Counted from the first letter of the stretch, positions 51,527 to 61,561 are shown. The stretch: DNA of 64,000 nt from Streptomyces sp. CC0208 (GCF_003443735.1 NZ_CP031969.1:2232001-2296000), one strand, 5' to 3'. The notes: generated by a model not told the origin, from the sequence alone. Numbers and translations are program-made.

Positions 51527-52342
51527 TCAGTCGTGCCAGGCCCCGAAGTCCTCCAGGAGCTGCTGGAGGGGCTCGAAGACCCCCGGGGTACCGGCGACGG
51601 TCAGGGCGGGGTTGGGGCGCTCTCCGGGGCGGCCGCCGGTCAGGGCGCCCGCTTCTCGGGCGATGAGGTCGCCCGCCCCGTAGTCCCAGGCGTTCAGGCC
51701 CCGCTCGTAGTAGCCGTCCAGGCGGCCCGCGGCCAGGTCGCACAGGTCGACCGCCGCCGAGCCGCCGCGGCGGATGTCGCGCAACAGGGGGATCATCTTC
51801 CGGGCCACCTCGGCCTGGTGGGTGCGGACCTCGGTGACGTAGTTGAAGCCGGTCGACACCAGGGCCTGCTCCAGGGGCGGCGCCGGGCGGCAGGCCAGCC
51901 TGCGCTCGCCCTCCCACGCGCCGGTGGCCCAGGCGCCCTCGCCGCGGACCGCGTGGTACGTCTCGCCGCGCATCGGCGCCGCGACGACCCCGACGACGGT
52001 CTCGCCGTCCTGCTCGGCGGCGATGGAGACGGACCAAGTCGGCAGCCCGTAAAGGTAGTTGACCGTCCCGTCGAGTGGGTCGACGACCCAGCGGACGCCG
52101 CTGGTGCCCTCGGTGGCGGCCCCCTCCTCGCCGAGGAAGCCGTCGTCCGGGCGGTGCTCGGAGATCAGGCCGGTGATCAGCTTCTCCGCCGCGATGTCCA
52201 TCTCGGTCACCACGTCGATGGGGCTGGACTTGGTCCTGGCGACCGCGAGGTCGGCCGGGCGGCCGTCGCGCAGCAGGGCGCCGGCGCGCCGGGCGGCCTC
52301 CTGGGCCAGCCGAAGCAGTTCCGCGTGCAGGGGGTCGGTCAC
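51527..52342 (-). CDS. Inositol monophosphatase family protein
   Basis: A 271-residue Mg2+-dependent phosphatase starting at GTG 52342. The family motifs are DVVTEMDIAAEKLI, the metal site GEEGA, WVVDPLDGTVNYLYGLPTWSVSI and the second motif LNAWDYGAGDLIAREAGA. It dephosphorylates myo-inositol phosphate or a related sugar phosphate. It starts nine bases after the ferrochelatase stop and is likely in the same transcript. Confidence 0.93.
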   Translation of the reverse strand: MTDPLHAELLRLAQEAARRAGALLRDGRPADLAVARTKSSPIDVVTEMDIAAEKLITGLISEHRPDDGFLGEEGAATEGTSGVRWVVDPLDGTVNYLYGLPTWSVSIAAEQDGETVVGVVAAPMRGETYHAVRGEGAWATGAWEGERRLACRPAPPLEQALVSTGFNYVTEVRTHQAEVARKMIPLLRDIRRGGSAAVDLCDLAAGRLDGYYERGLNAWDYGAGDLIAREAGALTGGRPGERPNPALTVAGTPGVFEPLQQLLEDFGAWHD

Positions 52343-52350
52343 GGGGCTCC

Positions 52351-53478
52351 TCACGCGTACGGGCTGTCGACGCCCGCGGCGGCGGGCTTGGGGGCGCGGG
52401 CCGGGCAGCAGCCGACCGGGCAGACGTTGTGGCCGGCGCCCAGCGCGCCGAGGGCGCAGGGCGTGACCTCCTGACCGCGCTCCACCGCGGCCCGCTCCAG
52501 GACCAGGTCGCGGACAGCGGCGGCGAAGCGGGGGTCGTCGCCGACGGTCGCCGAGCGGCGCATCGGCAGGCCGAGCTCCTCGGCCTTGGCCTTGGCCTCC
52601 GTGTCGAGGTCGTAGAGGACCTCCATGTGGTCGGAGACGAAGCCGATGGGCGCGATCACCACGGCCGGGACGCCGGACGCGTGGCGCTCCTCCAGGTGGT
52701 CGCAGATGTCGGGCTCCAGCCACGGGATGTGCGGGGCGCCGGAGCGCGACTGGTACACGAGCTGCCAGGGGTGGTCGACGCCGGTGCGCTCCCGGACGGC
52801 GTCGGCGATCAGCCGGGAGACCTCCAGGTGCTGCGCGACGTACGCGCCGCCCTCGCCGTGGCCCTCCACCGGTCCGGAAGTGTCCGCGGACGCGTTCGGG
52901 ATCGAGTGGGTCGAGAAGGCGATGTGGGCGCCGTCGCGGACGTCCTCGGGGAGCTCGGCGAGGGACGCGATCACCCCGTCGATCATGGGCTCCAGGAAGC
53001 CGGGGTGGTTGAAGTAGTGCCGCAGCTTGTCGATCCGCGGCGGCTCCAGGCCCTCGGCCTGAAGGGCCGCCAGTGACTCGGCGAGGTTCTCGCGGTACTG
53101 GCGGCAGCCCGAGTAGGAGGCGTAGGCGCTGGTGGCGAGGACCAGGACGCGGCGGTGGCCGTCGGCGACCATTTCGCGCAGGGTGTCCGTGAGGTAGGGC
53201 GCCCAGTTGCGGTTGCCCCAGTAGATCGGCAGGTCCAGGCCGTGCTCCGCGAAGTCCTTGCGCAGGGCGTCCAGCAGGGCGCGGTTCTGGTCGTTGATGG
53301 GGCTGACCCCGCCGAACAGGAAGTAGTGCTGACCGACTTCCTTCAGGCGTTCCTTGGGGATGCCACGCCCGCGCGTCACGTTCTCCAGGAACGGGACCAC
53401 GTCGTCCGGGCCCTCCGGGCCTCCGAACGAGAGCAGGAGCAGGGCGTCGTAGGGGGTGGCGTCGAGCGCGTCTCGCAT
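52351..53478 (-). CDS. hemH: (Coproporphyrin) ferrochelatase
   Basis: A 375-residue ferrochelatase. The N-terminal [21 protein letters not shown], the metal-site His in AFSTHSIP and the YQSRSG segment are typical, with the acidic side in [10 protein letters not shown]. In actinobacteria the enzyme inserts iron into coproporphyrin III (also named CpfC). The cysteines HNVCPVGCC near the C-terminus with an upstream Cys (TPCALG) are likely ligands for the [2Fe-2S] cluster known in actinobacterial homologues. It is the first gene of the two-gene unit and divergent from an MFS gene. Confidence 0.94.
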   Translation of the reverse strand: MRDALDATPYDALLLLSFGGPEGPDDVVPFLENVTRGRGIPKERLKEVGQHYFLFGGVSPINDQNRALLDALRKDFAEHGLDLPIYWGNRNWAPYLTDTLREMVADGHRRVLVLATSAYASYSGCRQYRENLAESLAALQAEGLEPPRIDKLRHYFNHPGFLEPMIDGVIASLAELPEDVRDGAHIAFSTHSIPNASADTSGPVEGHGEGGAYVAQHLEVSRLIADAVRERTGVDHPWQLVYQSRSGAPHIPWLEPDICDHLEERHASGVPAVVIAPIGFVSDHMEVLYDLDTEAKAKAEELGLPMRRSATVGDDPRFAAAVRDLVLERAAVERGQEVTPCALGALGAGHNVCPVGCCPARAPKPAAAGVDSPYA

Positions 53479-53646
53479 GGGTCGATCCTGTCATCCGGTA
53501 CTGACAGGCGGGAAACGGCGGGGTGACCGGCTGGGTTCCCGTCCGTCCCGCAGGGTGCGCCGGAGCCCCGCGCCCGTAAGCTGTATGAGTCGCATTCGCG
53601 CCTTACCGCCACCCGAGCCGCTGCTCACCGGCCGACCGGAGACCCT

Positions 53647-54885
53647 GTGCCCAGCCCTTACCGCGCCCTGTTCGCCGCCCCCGGCTCCAGGACTTTCTCC
53701 GCCGCGGGCTTCGTCGGCCGGATGCCGCTGTCGATGATGGGCATCGGCGTGGTCACGATGATCTCCCAGCTCACCGGCAGGTACGGCCTGGCGGGCTCGC
53801 TGTCGGCCACCATCGCGCTGGCGGCCGCGGTGATCGGGCCGCAGGTCTCCCGGCTGGTGGACCTGCACGGTCAGCGGCGGGTGCTGCGCCCGGCGACCCT
53901 CGTCGCGCTGGTGGCGTCCGCCGGGATACTGCTCGCCGCGCACTTCCGCTGGCCGGACTGGGTGCTGTTCGTGTGCGCCGTCGGCATCGGCTCGGTGCCG
54001 AGCCTCGGCGCGATGATCCGCGCGCGGTGGGCGGCCCTGTACAGCGGCACCCCGCAACTGCACACCGCGTACTCCTTCGAGTCGGTGATCGACGAGGTCT
54101 GCTTCATCTTCGGGCCGATCCTCTCCATCGGGTTGTCCACTGCCTGGTTCCCGGAGGCGGGTCCGCTGCTCGCCGCCTGCTTCCTGGCGGTCGGCGTGTT
54201 CTGGCTGACCGCGCAGCGGGCCACCGAGCCGGCCCCGCACCCGCGCGGGCAGGACGGCGGCCGTACGGCACTGCGCGCGCCGGGTCTGCAGGTCCTGGTG
54301 GCCACCTTCGTGGCGACCGGGGCGATCTTCGGGGCGGTGGACGTGGTCACCGTGGCCTTCGCCGACGAGCAGGGCCACAAGGGTGCCGCGAGCCTCGTGC
54401 TCGCGCTCTACGCGGCGGGCTCGTGCGTCGCGGGTCTCGTGTTCGGCCTGTTGCACTTCAGGGGACGGCCCGAACCTCGCTGGCTGCTGGGCATATGCGC
54501 CATGGCCGTGAGTATGATCCCCCTCCTACTGGTCGGAAACTTGCCGTTTCTGGCCGTGGCGCTGTTCGTCGCGGGCCTGTCCATCGCTCCCACGATGATC
54601 ACGACGATGTCGCTGATCGAACAGCACGTACCACGCGCGCAACTGACCGAAGGCATGACCTGGATCAGTACGGGGCTCGCGGTCGGGGTCGCGCTCGGCT
54701 CCTCCGTGGCCGGCTGGGTGATCGACGCGGCCGGTGCGCGTGCCGGGTACGGGGTTCCGGCGGTGTCCGGGGCCGTCGCGGTCGCGGTCGGTTTCCTGGG
54801 GTACCGCCGGCTCAAGAGGCCGGTTCCACGTCGGGGAGGCAGCGTTGAGCACGGCAGCGAGCGCGAAGAACGGCACGTGGCGTAA
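53647..54885 (+). CDS. MFS transporter
   Basis: A 412-residue MFS protein starting at GTG 53647, with about 12 hydrophobic helices. The loop segment RLVDLHGQRRVLRPATL replaces the usual motif A. Other features are SFESVIDEVCFIFGPIL and MITTMSLIEQHVPRAQLTEGMTW. The tail overlaps the start of the lactone oxidase by 41 bp, which indicates coupled expression. Substrate unknown. Confidence 0.9.
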   Translation: MPSPYRALFAAPGSRTFSAAGFVGRMPLSMMGIGVVTMISQLTGRYGLAGSLSATIALAAAVIGPQVSRLVDLHGQRRVLRPATLVALVASAGILLAAHFRWPDWVLFVCAVGIGSVPSLGAMIRARWAALYSGTPQLHTAYSFESVIDEVCFIFGPILSIGLSTAWFPEAGPLLAACFLAVGVFWLTAQRATEPAPHPRGQDGGRTALRAPGLQVLVATFVATGAIFGAVDVVTVAFADEQGHKGAASLVLALYAAGSCVAGLVFGLLHFRGRPEPRWLLGICAMAVSMIPLLLVGNLPFLAVALFVAGLSIAPTMITTMSLIEQHVPRAQLTEGMTWISTGLAVGVALGSSVAGWVIDAAGARAGYGVPAVSGAVAVAVGFLGYRRLKRPVPRRGGSVEHGSEREERHVA

Positions 54886-56164
54886 CTGGGGCGGCAATGT
54901 CGCCGCGCGTCCCGCGCGGGAGGTCACGCCTGCCTCGGTCGACGAGCTGGCCGCCGCCGTGCGGAAGGCCGCCGAGGACGGTCTCAAGGTGAAGGCCGTC
55001 GGCACCGGCCACTCCTTCACGTCGATCGCCGCGACCGACGGTGTGTTGATCCGCCCTCAACTGTTGACCGGCATCCGCAACATCGACCGGGACGCCATGA
55101 CCGTCACGGTGGAGGCCGGCACCCCGCTCAAGAGGCTCAACGTGGCTCTCGCGCGTGAGGGCCTGTCGCTCACCAACATGGGCGACATCATGGAGCAGAC
55201 GGTCTCCGGAGCCACCAGCACCGGCACCCACGGCACGGGCCGCGAGTCGGGCTCGATAGCCGCCCAGATCAAGGGCCTTGAACTGGTCACGGCCGACGGC
55301 TCGGTGCTCTCCTGCTCCGAGAAGGAGAATCCCGAGGTCTTCGCGGCCGCCCGGATCGGTCTGGGCGCGCTCGGCGTCGTCACCGCGATCACCTTCGCCG
55401 TCGAGCCGGTCTTCCTGCTCACCGCCCGCGAGGAGCCCATGAGCTTCGACAAGGTCACCAGCGCCTTCGACGAACTCTGGGCCGAGAACGAACACTTCGA
55501 GTTCTACTGGTTCCCGCACACCGGTTCCACCAACACCAAGCGCAACAACCGCAGCGCGGGCCCGGAGAAGCCGGTGCCGCAGCTCCAGGGCTGGTTCGAG
55601 GACGAGTTCCTCTCCAACGGCGTCTTCCAGGTGGCCCAGTGGGTCGGCCGCGCGGCGCCGGGCACGATCCCCTCGATCGCAAGGATCTCCAGCAAGGCGC
55701 TGTCCGCGCGGACCTACACCGACATCCCGTACAAGGTCTTCACATCGCCCCGCCGGGTGCGGTTCGTGGAGATGGAGTACGCCGTCCCGCGCGAGGCCGT
55801 GATCGAGACGCTGCACGAACTGAAGGCGATGGTCGACCGGTCCGGGCTGCGGGTCAGCTTCCCCGTGGAGGTGAGGACCGCGCCCGCCGACGACATCACG
55901 CTGTCCACCGCCTCGGGCCGGGACAGCGCGTACATAGCCGTCCACATGGTCAAGGGGACGCCGTACCAGGCGTACTTCACGGCGGCGGAGCGGATCTTCA
56001 CGGCGCACGAGGGACGCCCGCACTGGGGGAAGGTGCACACGCGCGACGCCGAGTACTTCGCCGGCGTCTATCCGCGCTTCGGCGAGTTCACCGCGCTCCG
56101 GGACCGCCTCGACCCCGACCGTCGCTTCCAGAACGACTACTTGCGCCGGGTGTTGGGGGCATAA
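54845..56164 (+). CDS. FAD-linked D-arabinono-1,4-lactone oxidase family protein
   Basis: A 439-residue VAO-type flavoprotein. The TTG at 54845 is selected because GGGGAGG lies six bases upstream and the sequence from there (NGTWRNWGGNVAARPAREV) matches the family start. The FAD-binding part includes KAVGTGHSFTSIAATDG and GATSTGTHGTGRESGSIA, and the C-terminal ALO domain ends HWGKVHTRDAEYFAGVYPRF. The GTGHS segment is a typical FAD contact. It oxidises a sugar lactone or alditol; the natural substrate is uncertain. It overlaps the MFS gene. Confidence 0.88.
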   Translation: MSTAASAKNGTWRNWGGNVAARPAREVTPASVDELAAAVRKAAEDGLKVKAVGTGHSFTSIAATDGVLIRPQLLTGIRNIDRDAMTVTVEAGTPLKRLNVALAREGLSLTNMGDIMEQTVSGATSTGTHGTGRESGSIAAQIKGLELVTADGSVLSCSEKENPEVFAAARIGLGALGVVTAITFAVEPVFLLTAREEPMSFDKVTSAFDELWAENEHFEFYWFPHTGSTNTKRNNRSAGPEKPVPQLQGWFEDEFLSNGVFQVAQWVGRAAPGTIPSIARISSKALSARTYTDIPYKVFTSPRRVRFVEMEYAVPREAVIETLHELKAMVDRSGLRVSFPVEVRTAPADDITLSTASGRDSAYIAVHMVKGTPYQAYFTAAERIFTAHEGRPHWGKVHTRDAEYFAGVYPRFGEFTALRDRLDPDRRFQNDYLRRVLGA

Positions 56165-56595
56165 GCGAACGGTTGCCGGACATAAGTCCGAAGCCAATAG
56201 TTCCGTTTCTGGTGATTCCGTGAAGTACACCACGTTCAAGATCGCGGAATCCGCTCAACGAAGGGCCGGGCAGCGTTTCTTGAACGAAGTTGAGTGGCGC
56301 GCCAATCCACGCACGTGGCCCAAATGGAGTACTGTTGCGAGCCCTGGGTCCGGTCTCCCGCCAGGGCGTCCGTGGCCTTCAAGGGCGGCCGGGAGGGGGC
56401 TAGTTGCACAGGGTGACGGAGTTGGTCACTTAGCGTTGCGAATAGGTAACCGTGCCATAACGGCGTTCCAGGGCCAGTGCCCGACACGCCGGGCAACTCG
56501 GCAAGGTTGTGGCAGGCTGCACCCGGGCAGGCCACACTCGACTAGCGGAAGCAGCGACGCACGTGACGTCGGCAGGCACCACCCGGGAGGTCCCC
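56165..56595 (+). promoter_or_regulatory. 431-bp region upstream of sepH
   Basis: No supported gene. The first 180 bp are less GC-rich than the neighbours, as expected of a promoter region. A frame starting at 56220 runs into the sepH start in a different frame but has poor codon use and no ribosome site. Individual promoter elements could not be assigned with confidence. Confidence 0.4.
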
Positions 56596-57630
56596 ATGCC
56601 CGAACTGCGTGTCGTGGCCGTCTCCAATGACGGCACACGGCTGGTGCTGAAGGCTGCCGACTCAACGGAGTACACGCTTCCGATCGACGAGCGGCTGCGC
56701 GCAGCGGTGCGCGGCGACCGTCCCCGCCTCGGTCAGATCGAGATCGAGGTCGAAAGCCATCTCCGTCCCCGCGACATCCAGGCGCGTATACGCGCGGGTG
56801 CCACCGCGGAAGAGGTAGCCCAGCTCGCAGGTATCCCCGTAGACCGTGTACGGCGCTTCGAGGGCCCCGTGCTCGCCGAGCGCGCCTTCATGGCCGAACG
56901 AGCCCGCAAGACCCCGGTCCGCCGGCCCGGCGAGAACGCCGGGCCGCAGCTCGGCGAGGCCGTGCAGGAGCGGCTGTTGCTGCGCGGCGCCGAGAAGGAC
57001 ACCGTCCAGTGGGACTCGTGGCGCCGTGACGACGGCACCTGGGAGGTGCTGCTGGTCTACTGCGTCGCGGGCGAACCGCACTCGGCGAGCTGGACCTACG
57101 ACCCGCCCCGGCGGCTCGTCCAGGCCGTCGACGAGGAGGCTCGCTCGCTGATCGGCGAGTCCGAGGACCTCGGCGCGCCGGAGCCCAGCTTCCCGTTCGT
57201 GCCGCGGATCGCACGGCTGCCGCGCGACCGTCCGCTGGACCGCGCCCTCGACCGGCCGAGCCTGCCCCCGGCCGAGTCCACCGAGGAGGCCGTCGCTGAA
57301 CGGGACTCGCTGACCAGCCTGTTGGAGGCCGTACCGAGTTTCCGGGGCGACATGGTCGTACCGGAGCGGCCGTCCGAGACGGCGAGCATCGAGGAACCGC
57401 CCGCGCTCGAGGAGGAGCCCGAGGTGGAGGAGCCGCCGGCCCCCGCGGCCTCGGCCGGTTCCGCCTACGCGGACGTCCTCATGCCGCGTTCGGTGGCCAG
57501 CCACCGCGACCGCCTCATCGGCGCGACCGACCGCCAGGCCGAGGCCGACGGCGTCCGCCCGGGGCGCAGAGCGGCGGTCCCGAGCTGGGACGAGATCGTG
57601 TTCGGCACGCGGCGGAAGAAGCAGGAATAG
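56596..57630 (+). CDS. sepH: SepH cell-division regulator (DUF3071)
   Basis: A 344-residue protein with GGGAGG upstream of the ATG at 56596. The N-terminal DUF3071 domain (about 1-170; MPELRVVAVSNDGTRLVLKA) includes a helix-turn-helix-like segment HLRPRDIQARIRAGATAEEVAQLAGIPVDRVRR. The C-terminal half is acidic and Pro-rich (EEEPEVEEPPAPAAS) and ends SWDEIVFGTRRKKQE. In Streptomyces SepH binds FtsZ directly and stimulates Z-ring assembly in sporulation. It is a single gene with its own terminator. Confidence 0.93.
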   Translation: MPELRVVAVSNDGTRLVLKAADSTEYTLPIDERLRAAVRGDRPRLGQIEIEVESHLRPRDIQARIRAGATAEEVAQLAGIPVDRVRRFEGPVLAERAFMAERARKTPVRRPGENAGPQLGEAVQERLLLRGAEKDTVQWDSWRRDDGTWEVLLVYCVAGEPHSASWTYDPPRRLVQAVDEEARSLIGESEDLGAPEPSFPFVPRIARLPRDRPLDRALDRPSLPPAESTEEAVAERDSLTSLLEAVPSFRGDMVVPERPSETASIEEPPALEEEPEVEEPPAPAASAGSAYADVLMPRSVASHRDRLIGATDRQAEADGVRPGRRAAVPSWDEIVFGTRRKKQE

Positions 57631-57647
57631 CCGGTCCTACGGCTGTG

Positions 57648-57676
57648 AGGGCCCGCCTCCGACGGAGGCGGGCCCT
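57648..57676. terminator. Terminator between sepH and the rhodanese gene
   Basis: AGGGCCCGCCTCC (57648-57660) pairs with GGAGGCGGGCCCT (57664-57676) around a three-base loop, with TTT following. It lies between convergent genes and should serve both. Confidence 0.88.
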
Positions 57677-57688
57677 TTCGCCGTGTGC

Positions 57689-58546
57689 CTACTGGGGATC
57701 CGGGCCCACCGCGACCGGTCGCTCCGGGTCCGAGGACCACTCCGACCAGGAACCGACGTACAGCGCCGCCGGGATGCCCGCGACCGCCAGGGCAAGGACC
57801 TCGTGGGCGCCGGAGACGCCGGAGCCGCAGTAGACGCCGACCGTCGTGTCCTCGGTGGCGCCGAGGGCCTTGAAGCGGGCGTTCAGCTCCTCGGGAGGCA
57901 GGAAGCGGCCGTCCGGGCCGACGTTGTCCGTGGTGGGCGCGGAGCGGGCGCCCGGGATGTGGCCGCCGACCCGGTCGATGGGCTCCACCTCGCCGCGGTA
58001 CCGCTCCCCCGCGCGCGCGTCGAGCAGCACACCCGCGCGGGCCAGCGCCGCGGCCGCGTCGGCGTCGAGCAGACCGGCCGCCGCGGGCACCGGCTCGAAG
58101 TCGCCCTCGGCGAGAGCCGGACCCGGCACGGAGGACTGCAGCGGTCCCTGCCAGGACGTCAATCCGCCGTCGAGGACTCGCACATCCGGGTGACCCGTCC
58201 AGCGCAGCAGCCACCACGCGCGGGCGGCCGCCCAGCCCTGTCCGCCGTCGTACACGACCACCGGCGTACCCGAGGAGACACCCGCCCGGCGCATCGCGGC
58301 GCCGAACTCCGCGAGGTCGGGCAGCGGGTGCCGCCCGGCGCTGCCGGCCGGCCCGGCCAACTCCCGGTCCAGGTCTACGTAGTGGGCGCCCGGGAGGTGC
58401 CCGGCCGCGTACTCGGCCCGGCCGTCGAAAGGCGGCTCGCCGGCCGCCTTGGCCACGCTCAGCTGCCAGCGGACGTCGAGCAGGACGGGCGGGTTCGGGC
58501 CCGCCAGGACGCTCGCGAGTTCGGATGCGGAGATGATGGCGTTCAT
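57689..58546 (-). CDS. Two-domain rhodanese sulfurtransferase
   Basis: A 285-residue tandem rhodanese. The N-terminal inactive domain (about 1-125) has LLDVRWQLSVAK and YVDLDRELAGPAG. The C-terminal domain (about 160-280) has LLDARAGERYRGEVEPIDRVGGHIPGA and the persulfide Cys in VYCGSGVSGA. The motif CxSGVxA is nearer thiosulfate than mercaptopyruvate sulfurtransferases, but assignment is not firm. The ATG at 58546 is preferred over 58555. It is divergent from a VOC-family gene. Confidence 0.9.
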   Translation of the reverse strand: MNAIISASELASVLAGPNPPVLLDVRWQLSVAKAAGEPPFDGRAEYAAGHLPGAHYVDLDRELAGPAGSAGRHPLPDLAEFGAAMRRAGVSSGTPVVVYDGGQGWAAARAWWLLRWTGHPDVRVLDGGLTSWQGPLQSSVPGPALAEGDFEPVPAAAGLLDADAAAALARAGVLLDARAGERYRGEVEPIDRVGGHIPGARSAPTTDNVGPDGRFLPPEELNARFKALGATEDTTVGVYCGSGVSGAHEVLALAVAGIPAALYVGSWSEWSSDPERPVAVGPDPQ

Positions 58547-58843
58547 GGCCACCATCCTCGCGCACGGGGTGGCCGCGTCGTCCATGTCCGGCTACTCTGC
58601 TCCGCCGGACAGGCCCGGTCACCAGGCGTACGGGAACGGGCACCTGCTGTACAGCCGATCGACATCCGTCGGCCATCGCGCGGCAAGGGTCAGGCAGCCG
58701 CGGGACAGGCACCCTCCCGGCACGGGAGGCCGTGCGGCGGCGCGCCCGGAGCGCGCCGCGCCGCGGGTGGTGCGAGCATCGGCTCGGAGGTCCGGACAGC
58801 GGACACGAGACGGCCACCGCGAGGGGCCGGGGAGAGAGTGACG

Positions 58844-59635
58844 ATGACCGAGGCAAGGGGGTCGGCCGCCCCGCCCGCTCGGCACACGCCCGGTACGCCC
58901 TGCTGGGTGAGTCTGATGGTGCACGGGCTCGCCGCGACCCAGGAGTTCTACGGATCGCTGTTCGGCTGGGAGTTCGTGCCGGGCCCGCAGCAGCTCGGGC
59001 CCTACGTCCGGGCCCTGCTGGGCGGCCAGGAGGTCGCCGGGATCGGCCAGCTGCCGCCGGACCGCCATCTTCCGGTCGCCTGGACGCCCTACCTCGCCTC
59101 GGACGACATCGACCTGACGGCCGAGTCGGTACGGCTGTGCGGCGGCACGGTGGGAGTGGGCCCGCTGGACGCCGGGGACGCCGGGCGGCTGGTGATCGGC
59201 TCCGACCCGTCCGGCGCCGTCTTCGGCGTGTGGCAGGCCGCGGCCCACCTGGGCACCTCCGTCGCGGGCGTACCGGGCACTCCCGCCTGGCACGAACTGC
59301 TCACCTTCGAGACGGTGAGCGTCGCCAAGTTCTACGAGACGGTGTTCGGTTGCGAGGGGGAGCCGGTGGCCTCCGCCGACCTCGACTACGTCGCCCTCCA
59401 CGCCGGCGGCCGTCCCGTCGCCGGCCTGCACGGCGTCGGCCACGCGCTCCCCCGCGACCGGGGGCCGCACTGGATGACGTACTTCGAGGTGGCCGACGTG
59501 ACCGCTTCCGCCCGCCTGCTCACCGACCTGGGCGGGCACGTGCTGGCACCGCCGCACGACAGTCCGCACGGCAGTGTGGCGACGGTGGCGGATCCGGAGG
59601 GGGCGCGTTTCTCGTTGATCGAGAACCCGCGCTGA
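58844..59635 (+). CDS. Two-domain VOC (glyoxalase-like) protein
   Basis: A 263-residue protein with two vicinal-oxygen-chelate modules, about 15-130 (CWVSLMVHGLAATQEFYGSLFGWEF) and 145-262 (WHELLTFETVSVAKFYETVFGC). Each ends in a strand such as SDPSGAVFGVWQ or ADPEGARFSLIE. The ATG at 58844 follows GGGGAGAGAGTG. This class includes hydroxylase-like and glyoxalase-like proteins; function is not known. It is alone on its strand and convergent with thymidine kinase. Confidence 0.87.
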   Translation: MTEARGSAAPPARHTPGTPCWVSLMVHGLAATQEFYGSLFGWEFVPGPQQLGPYVRALLGGQEVAGIGQLPPDRHLPVAWTPYLASDDIDLTAESVRLCGGTVGVGPLDAGDAGRLVIGSDPSGAVFGVWQAAAHLGTSVAGVPGTPAWHELLTFETVSVAKFYETVFGCEGEPVASADLDYVALHAGGRPVAGLHGVGHALPRDRGPHWMTYFEVADVTASARLLTDLGGHVLAPPHDSPHGSVATVADPEGARFSLIENPR

Positions 59636-59652
59636 GACCCGACGGCCTCGGG

Positions 59653-60312
59653 TCAGAAGCGCGCCCCGGCCGGCGGGACCGGCAGGACGTCCGGGGACAG
59701 CGCGGCCGCGCGTGCGGTGCCCGCGGTCATACGGCGGCGGTGGTGCCGGCGGCACAGGACCTCGTAGCCGATGTCGTCGGCCTGGTTGACGTCGCCGACG
59801 ACCACCTGGGCGCCCTCGACGACCATCTCACCGCCCACCGTACGGGCGTTGTGCGTGGCCCGGGCGCCGCACCAGCACAGGGCCTCGACCTGGAGGACCT
59901 CGACCCGGTCGGCCAGCTCCACCAGGCGCTGGGAGCCGGGGAACAGCTTGGAGCGGAAGTCGGTGGTGATACCGAAGGCGTAGACGTCGAGGTCCAGGTC
60001 GTCGACCACGCGGGCGAGTTGGTCGATCTGCTCCGGCGCGAGGAACTGCGCCTCGTCCGCGATCACGTAGTCCGCGCGGCCGCCCTGGGAGAGGTGGTCG
60101 ACGAGGTAGGCGTACAGGTCCTGGCCGTCCTCGACCTCGACCGCGTCCGTGACCAGACCGAGCCGCGAGGACAGCTTGCCCTCGCCGGCCCGGTCGTCCC
60201 GGGTGAAGATGATGCCCGTCAGGCCACGCGCCGAACGGTTGTGCTCGATCTGGAGAGCCAGCGTGGACTTCCCGCAGTCCATGGTTCCGGAGAAGAACAC
60301 CAGCTCGGGCAT
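59653..60312 (-). CDS. tdk: Thymidine kinase
   Basis: A 219-residue type II thymidine kinase phosphorylating thymidine with ATP. The P-loop GTMDCGKSTLAL lies at residue 9, the DEAQF motif near 87 (VIADEAQFLAPEQ) and the Cys-rich zinc site in ALCWCGARATHNAR with a later C-x2-HH. The lasso region ends IGYEVLCRRH. It follows the phosphodiesterase gene (50 bp gap) on the same strand. Confidence 0.94.
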   Translation of the reverse strand: MPELVFFSGTMDCGKSTLALQIEHNRSARGLTGIIFTRDDRAGEGKLSSRLGLVTDAVEVEDGQDLYAYLVDHLSQGGRADYVIADEAQFLAPEQIDQLARVVDDLDLDVYAFGITTDFRSKLFPGSQRLVELADRVEVLQVEALCWCGARATHNARTVGGEMVVEGAQVVVGDVNQADDIGYEVLCRRHHRRRMTAGTARAAALSPDVLPVPPAGARF

Positions 60313-60361
60313 GGGTGGTCGAGCACCTTTCGGTTTCTGCGGCGGAAGGGCCGGATCGGCT

Positions 60362-61561
60362 TCAGGAGCGTACTTCGAGCAGCGGGACGAGCTGCTCGGC
60401 GGGGGTCATCGAGCCGTGGTTGCCGACCATCGCCGACTCCTTCGGCTCCCGCTCGGAGGCGATGAGCAACACGTCGTCGCGGGCGGCGGCGACCACGTCG
60501 CCGATCCGGTCGTACACCCGCTCGTCGAAGTGGTCCGGCGGCCCGAACCAGCCCGCCGCGATGGCCTCGTCCCGGGAGGCGACCCAGAACTGCTCGCCGA
60601 GGACCTCGCGCCAGCAGGTCAGCACATCGCCTGCGGCGCCGGGTACCGCGTAGACATGGCGGGCCCGGCCCTCGCCGCCGAGCAGGGCGACCCCGGCGCG
60701 CAGTTCCCAGTCCTCGTCGAAGTCGATGCGGTGCTGCTCGTCGAAGGGGATGTCGATCATTCCGTGGTCGGCGGTGACATACAGCGCGCTGTGCGGCGGC
60801 AGTTGCTCGGCGAGGCGCTGGACGAGGCGGTCCACGTACATCAACTGGGAGCGCCAGGTGTCGGAGTCGACGCCGAAGCGGTGTCCCGCGCCGTCGACCT
60901 CGGCGTAGTACGTGTAGACCAACGAGCGGTCCGCTGCGGCGAGTTGCTCGGCCGCGAGGTCCATGCGCTCCTCGCCGGACAGCCGCCCGTGGAACGTCCC
61001 GCCGCTGAGCGCGACCTTGGTCAGCGGGGTGTTCTGGAAGGTGGGCGAGGAGACCTGGGCGGCGTGCACCCCGGCCCGGTCGGCGAGTTGGAAGACGGTG
61101 GGGTACGGCTGCCAGACGTGCGGCTTGGTCCACGGCTGCCAGCGCAGCTGGTTCATCAGCTCGCCGGTGGCCGGATTGCGCACGGTGTAGCCCGGCAGGC
61201 CGTGGGCGCCGGGCGGCCGGCCGGTGCCGACGGAGGCGAGTGAGGTCGCGGTGGTCGCCGGATAGCCGGTGGTCAGGGGGCGGCCGGTGCCGCCGCGCGA
61301 GCTGGCCAGCAGGGAGGTCATGAACGGCGCCTCGTCCGGGTGCGCCTTCAGCTGCTCCCAGCCGAGGCCGTCGATCAGGAACACGCAGTTCCGGTCGGCG
61401 GGGGTGAGCTCGTGGATCGCGGCGGTGGTGCCCGGTACGGCCATGCCGGCGGCCAGGGTGGGCAGCAGGTCGGCGAGGGAGCCGCTGCCGTACTCGGGGA
61501 CGGGCGCGGTGTCGAGGGCGAGGGGTTCCGGGTGGTCCCAGGCGGAGACGGGCTGCACCAT
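60362..61561 (-). CDS. Alkaline phosphatase/nucleotide pyrophosphatase family protein
   Basis: A 399-residue protein of the type I phosphodiesterase/nucleotide pyrophosphatase family. The metal-binding IDGLGWEQL is near residue 62, the nucleophile Thr in GYPATTATSLASVGTG near 107, and the second metal set in VTADHGMIDIP near 265 with ERVYDRIGD... toward the end. Related to enzymes that release phosphate diesters. It has no signal peptide, so it is cytoplasmic. Its start shares bases with the DUF5998 stop. Confidence 0.9.
   Translation of the reverse strand: MVQPVSAWDHPEPLALDTAPVPEYGSGSLADLLPTLAAGMAVPGTTAAIHELTPADRNCVFLIDGLGWEQLKAHPDEAPFMTSLLASSRGGTGRPLTTGYPATTATSLASVGTGRPPGAHGLPGYTVRNPATGELMNQLRWQPWTKPHVWQPYPTVFQLADRAGVHAAQVSSPTFQNTPLTKVALSGGTFHGRLSGEERMDLAAEQLAAADRSLVYTYYAEVDGAGHRFGVDSDTWRSQLMYVDRLVQRLAEQLPPHSALYVTADHGMIDIPFDEQHRIDFDEDWELRAGVALLGGEGRARHVYAVPGAAGDVLTCWREVLGEQFWVASRDEAIAAGWFGPPDHFDERVYDRIGDVVAAARDDVLLIASEREPKESAMVGNHGSMTPAEQLVPLLEVRS

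Noticed and set aside
56220..56630. A 136-codon plus-strand frame before sepH
   Set aside because: It overlaps the sepH start in another frame, has poor codon bias and no ribosome site.
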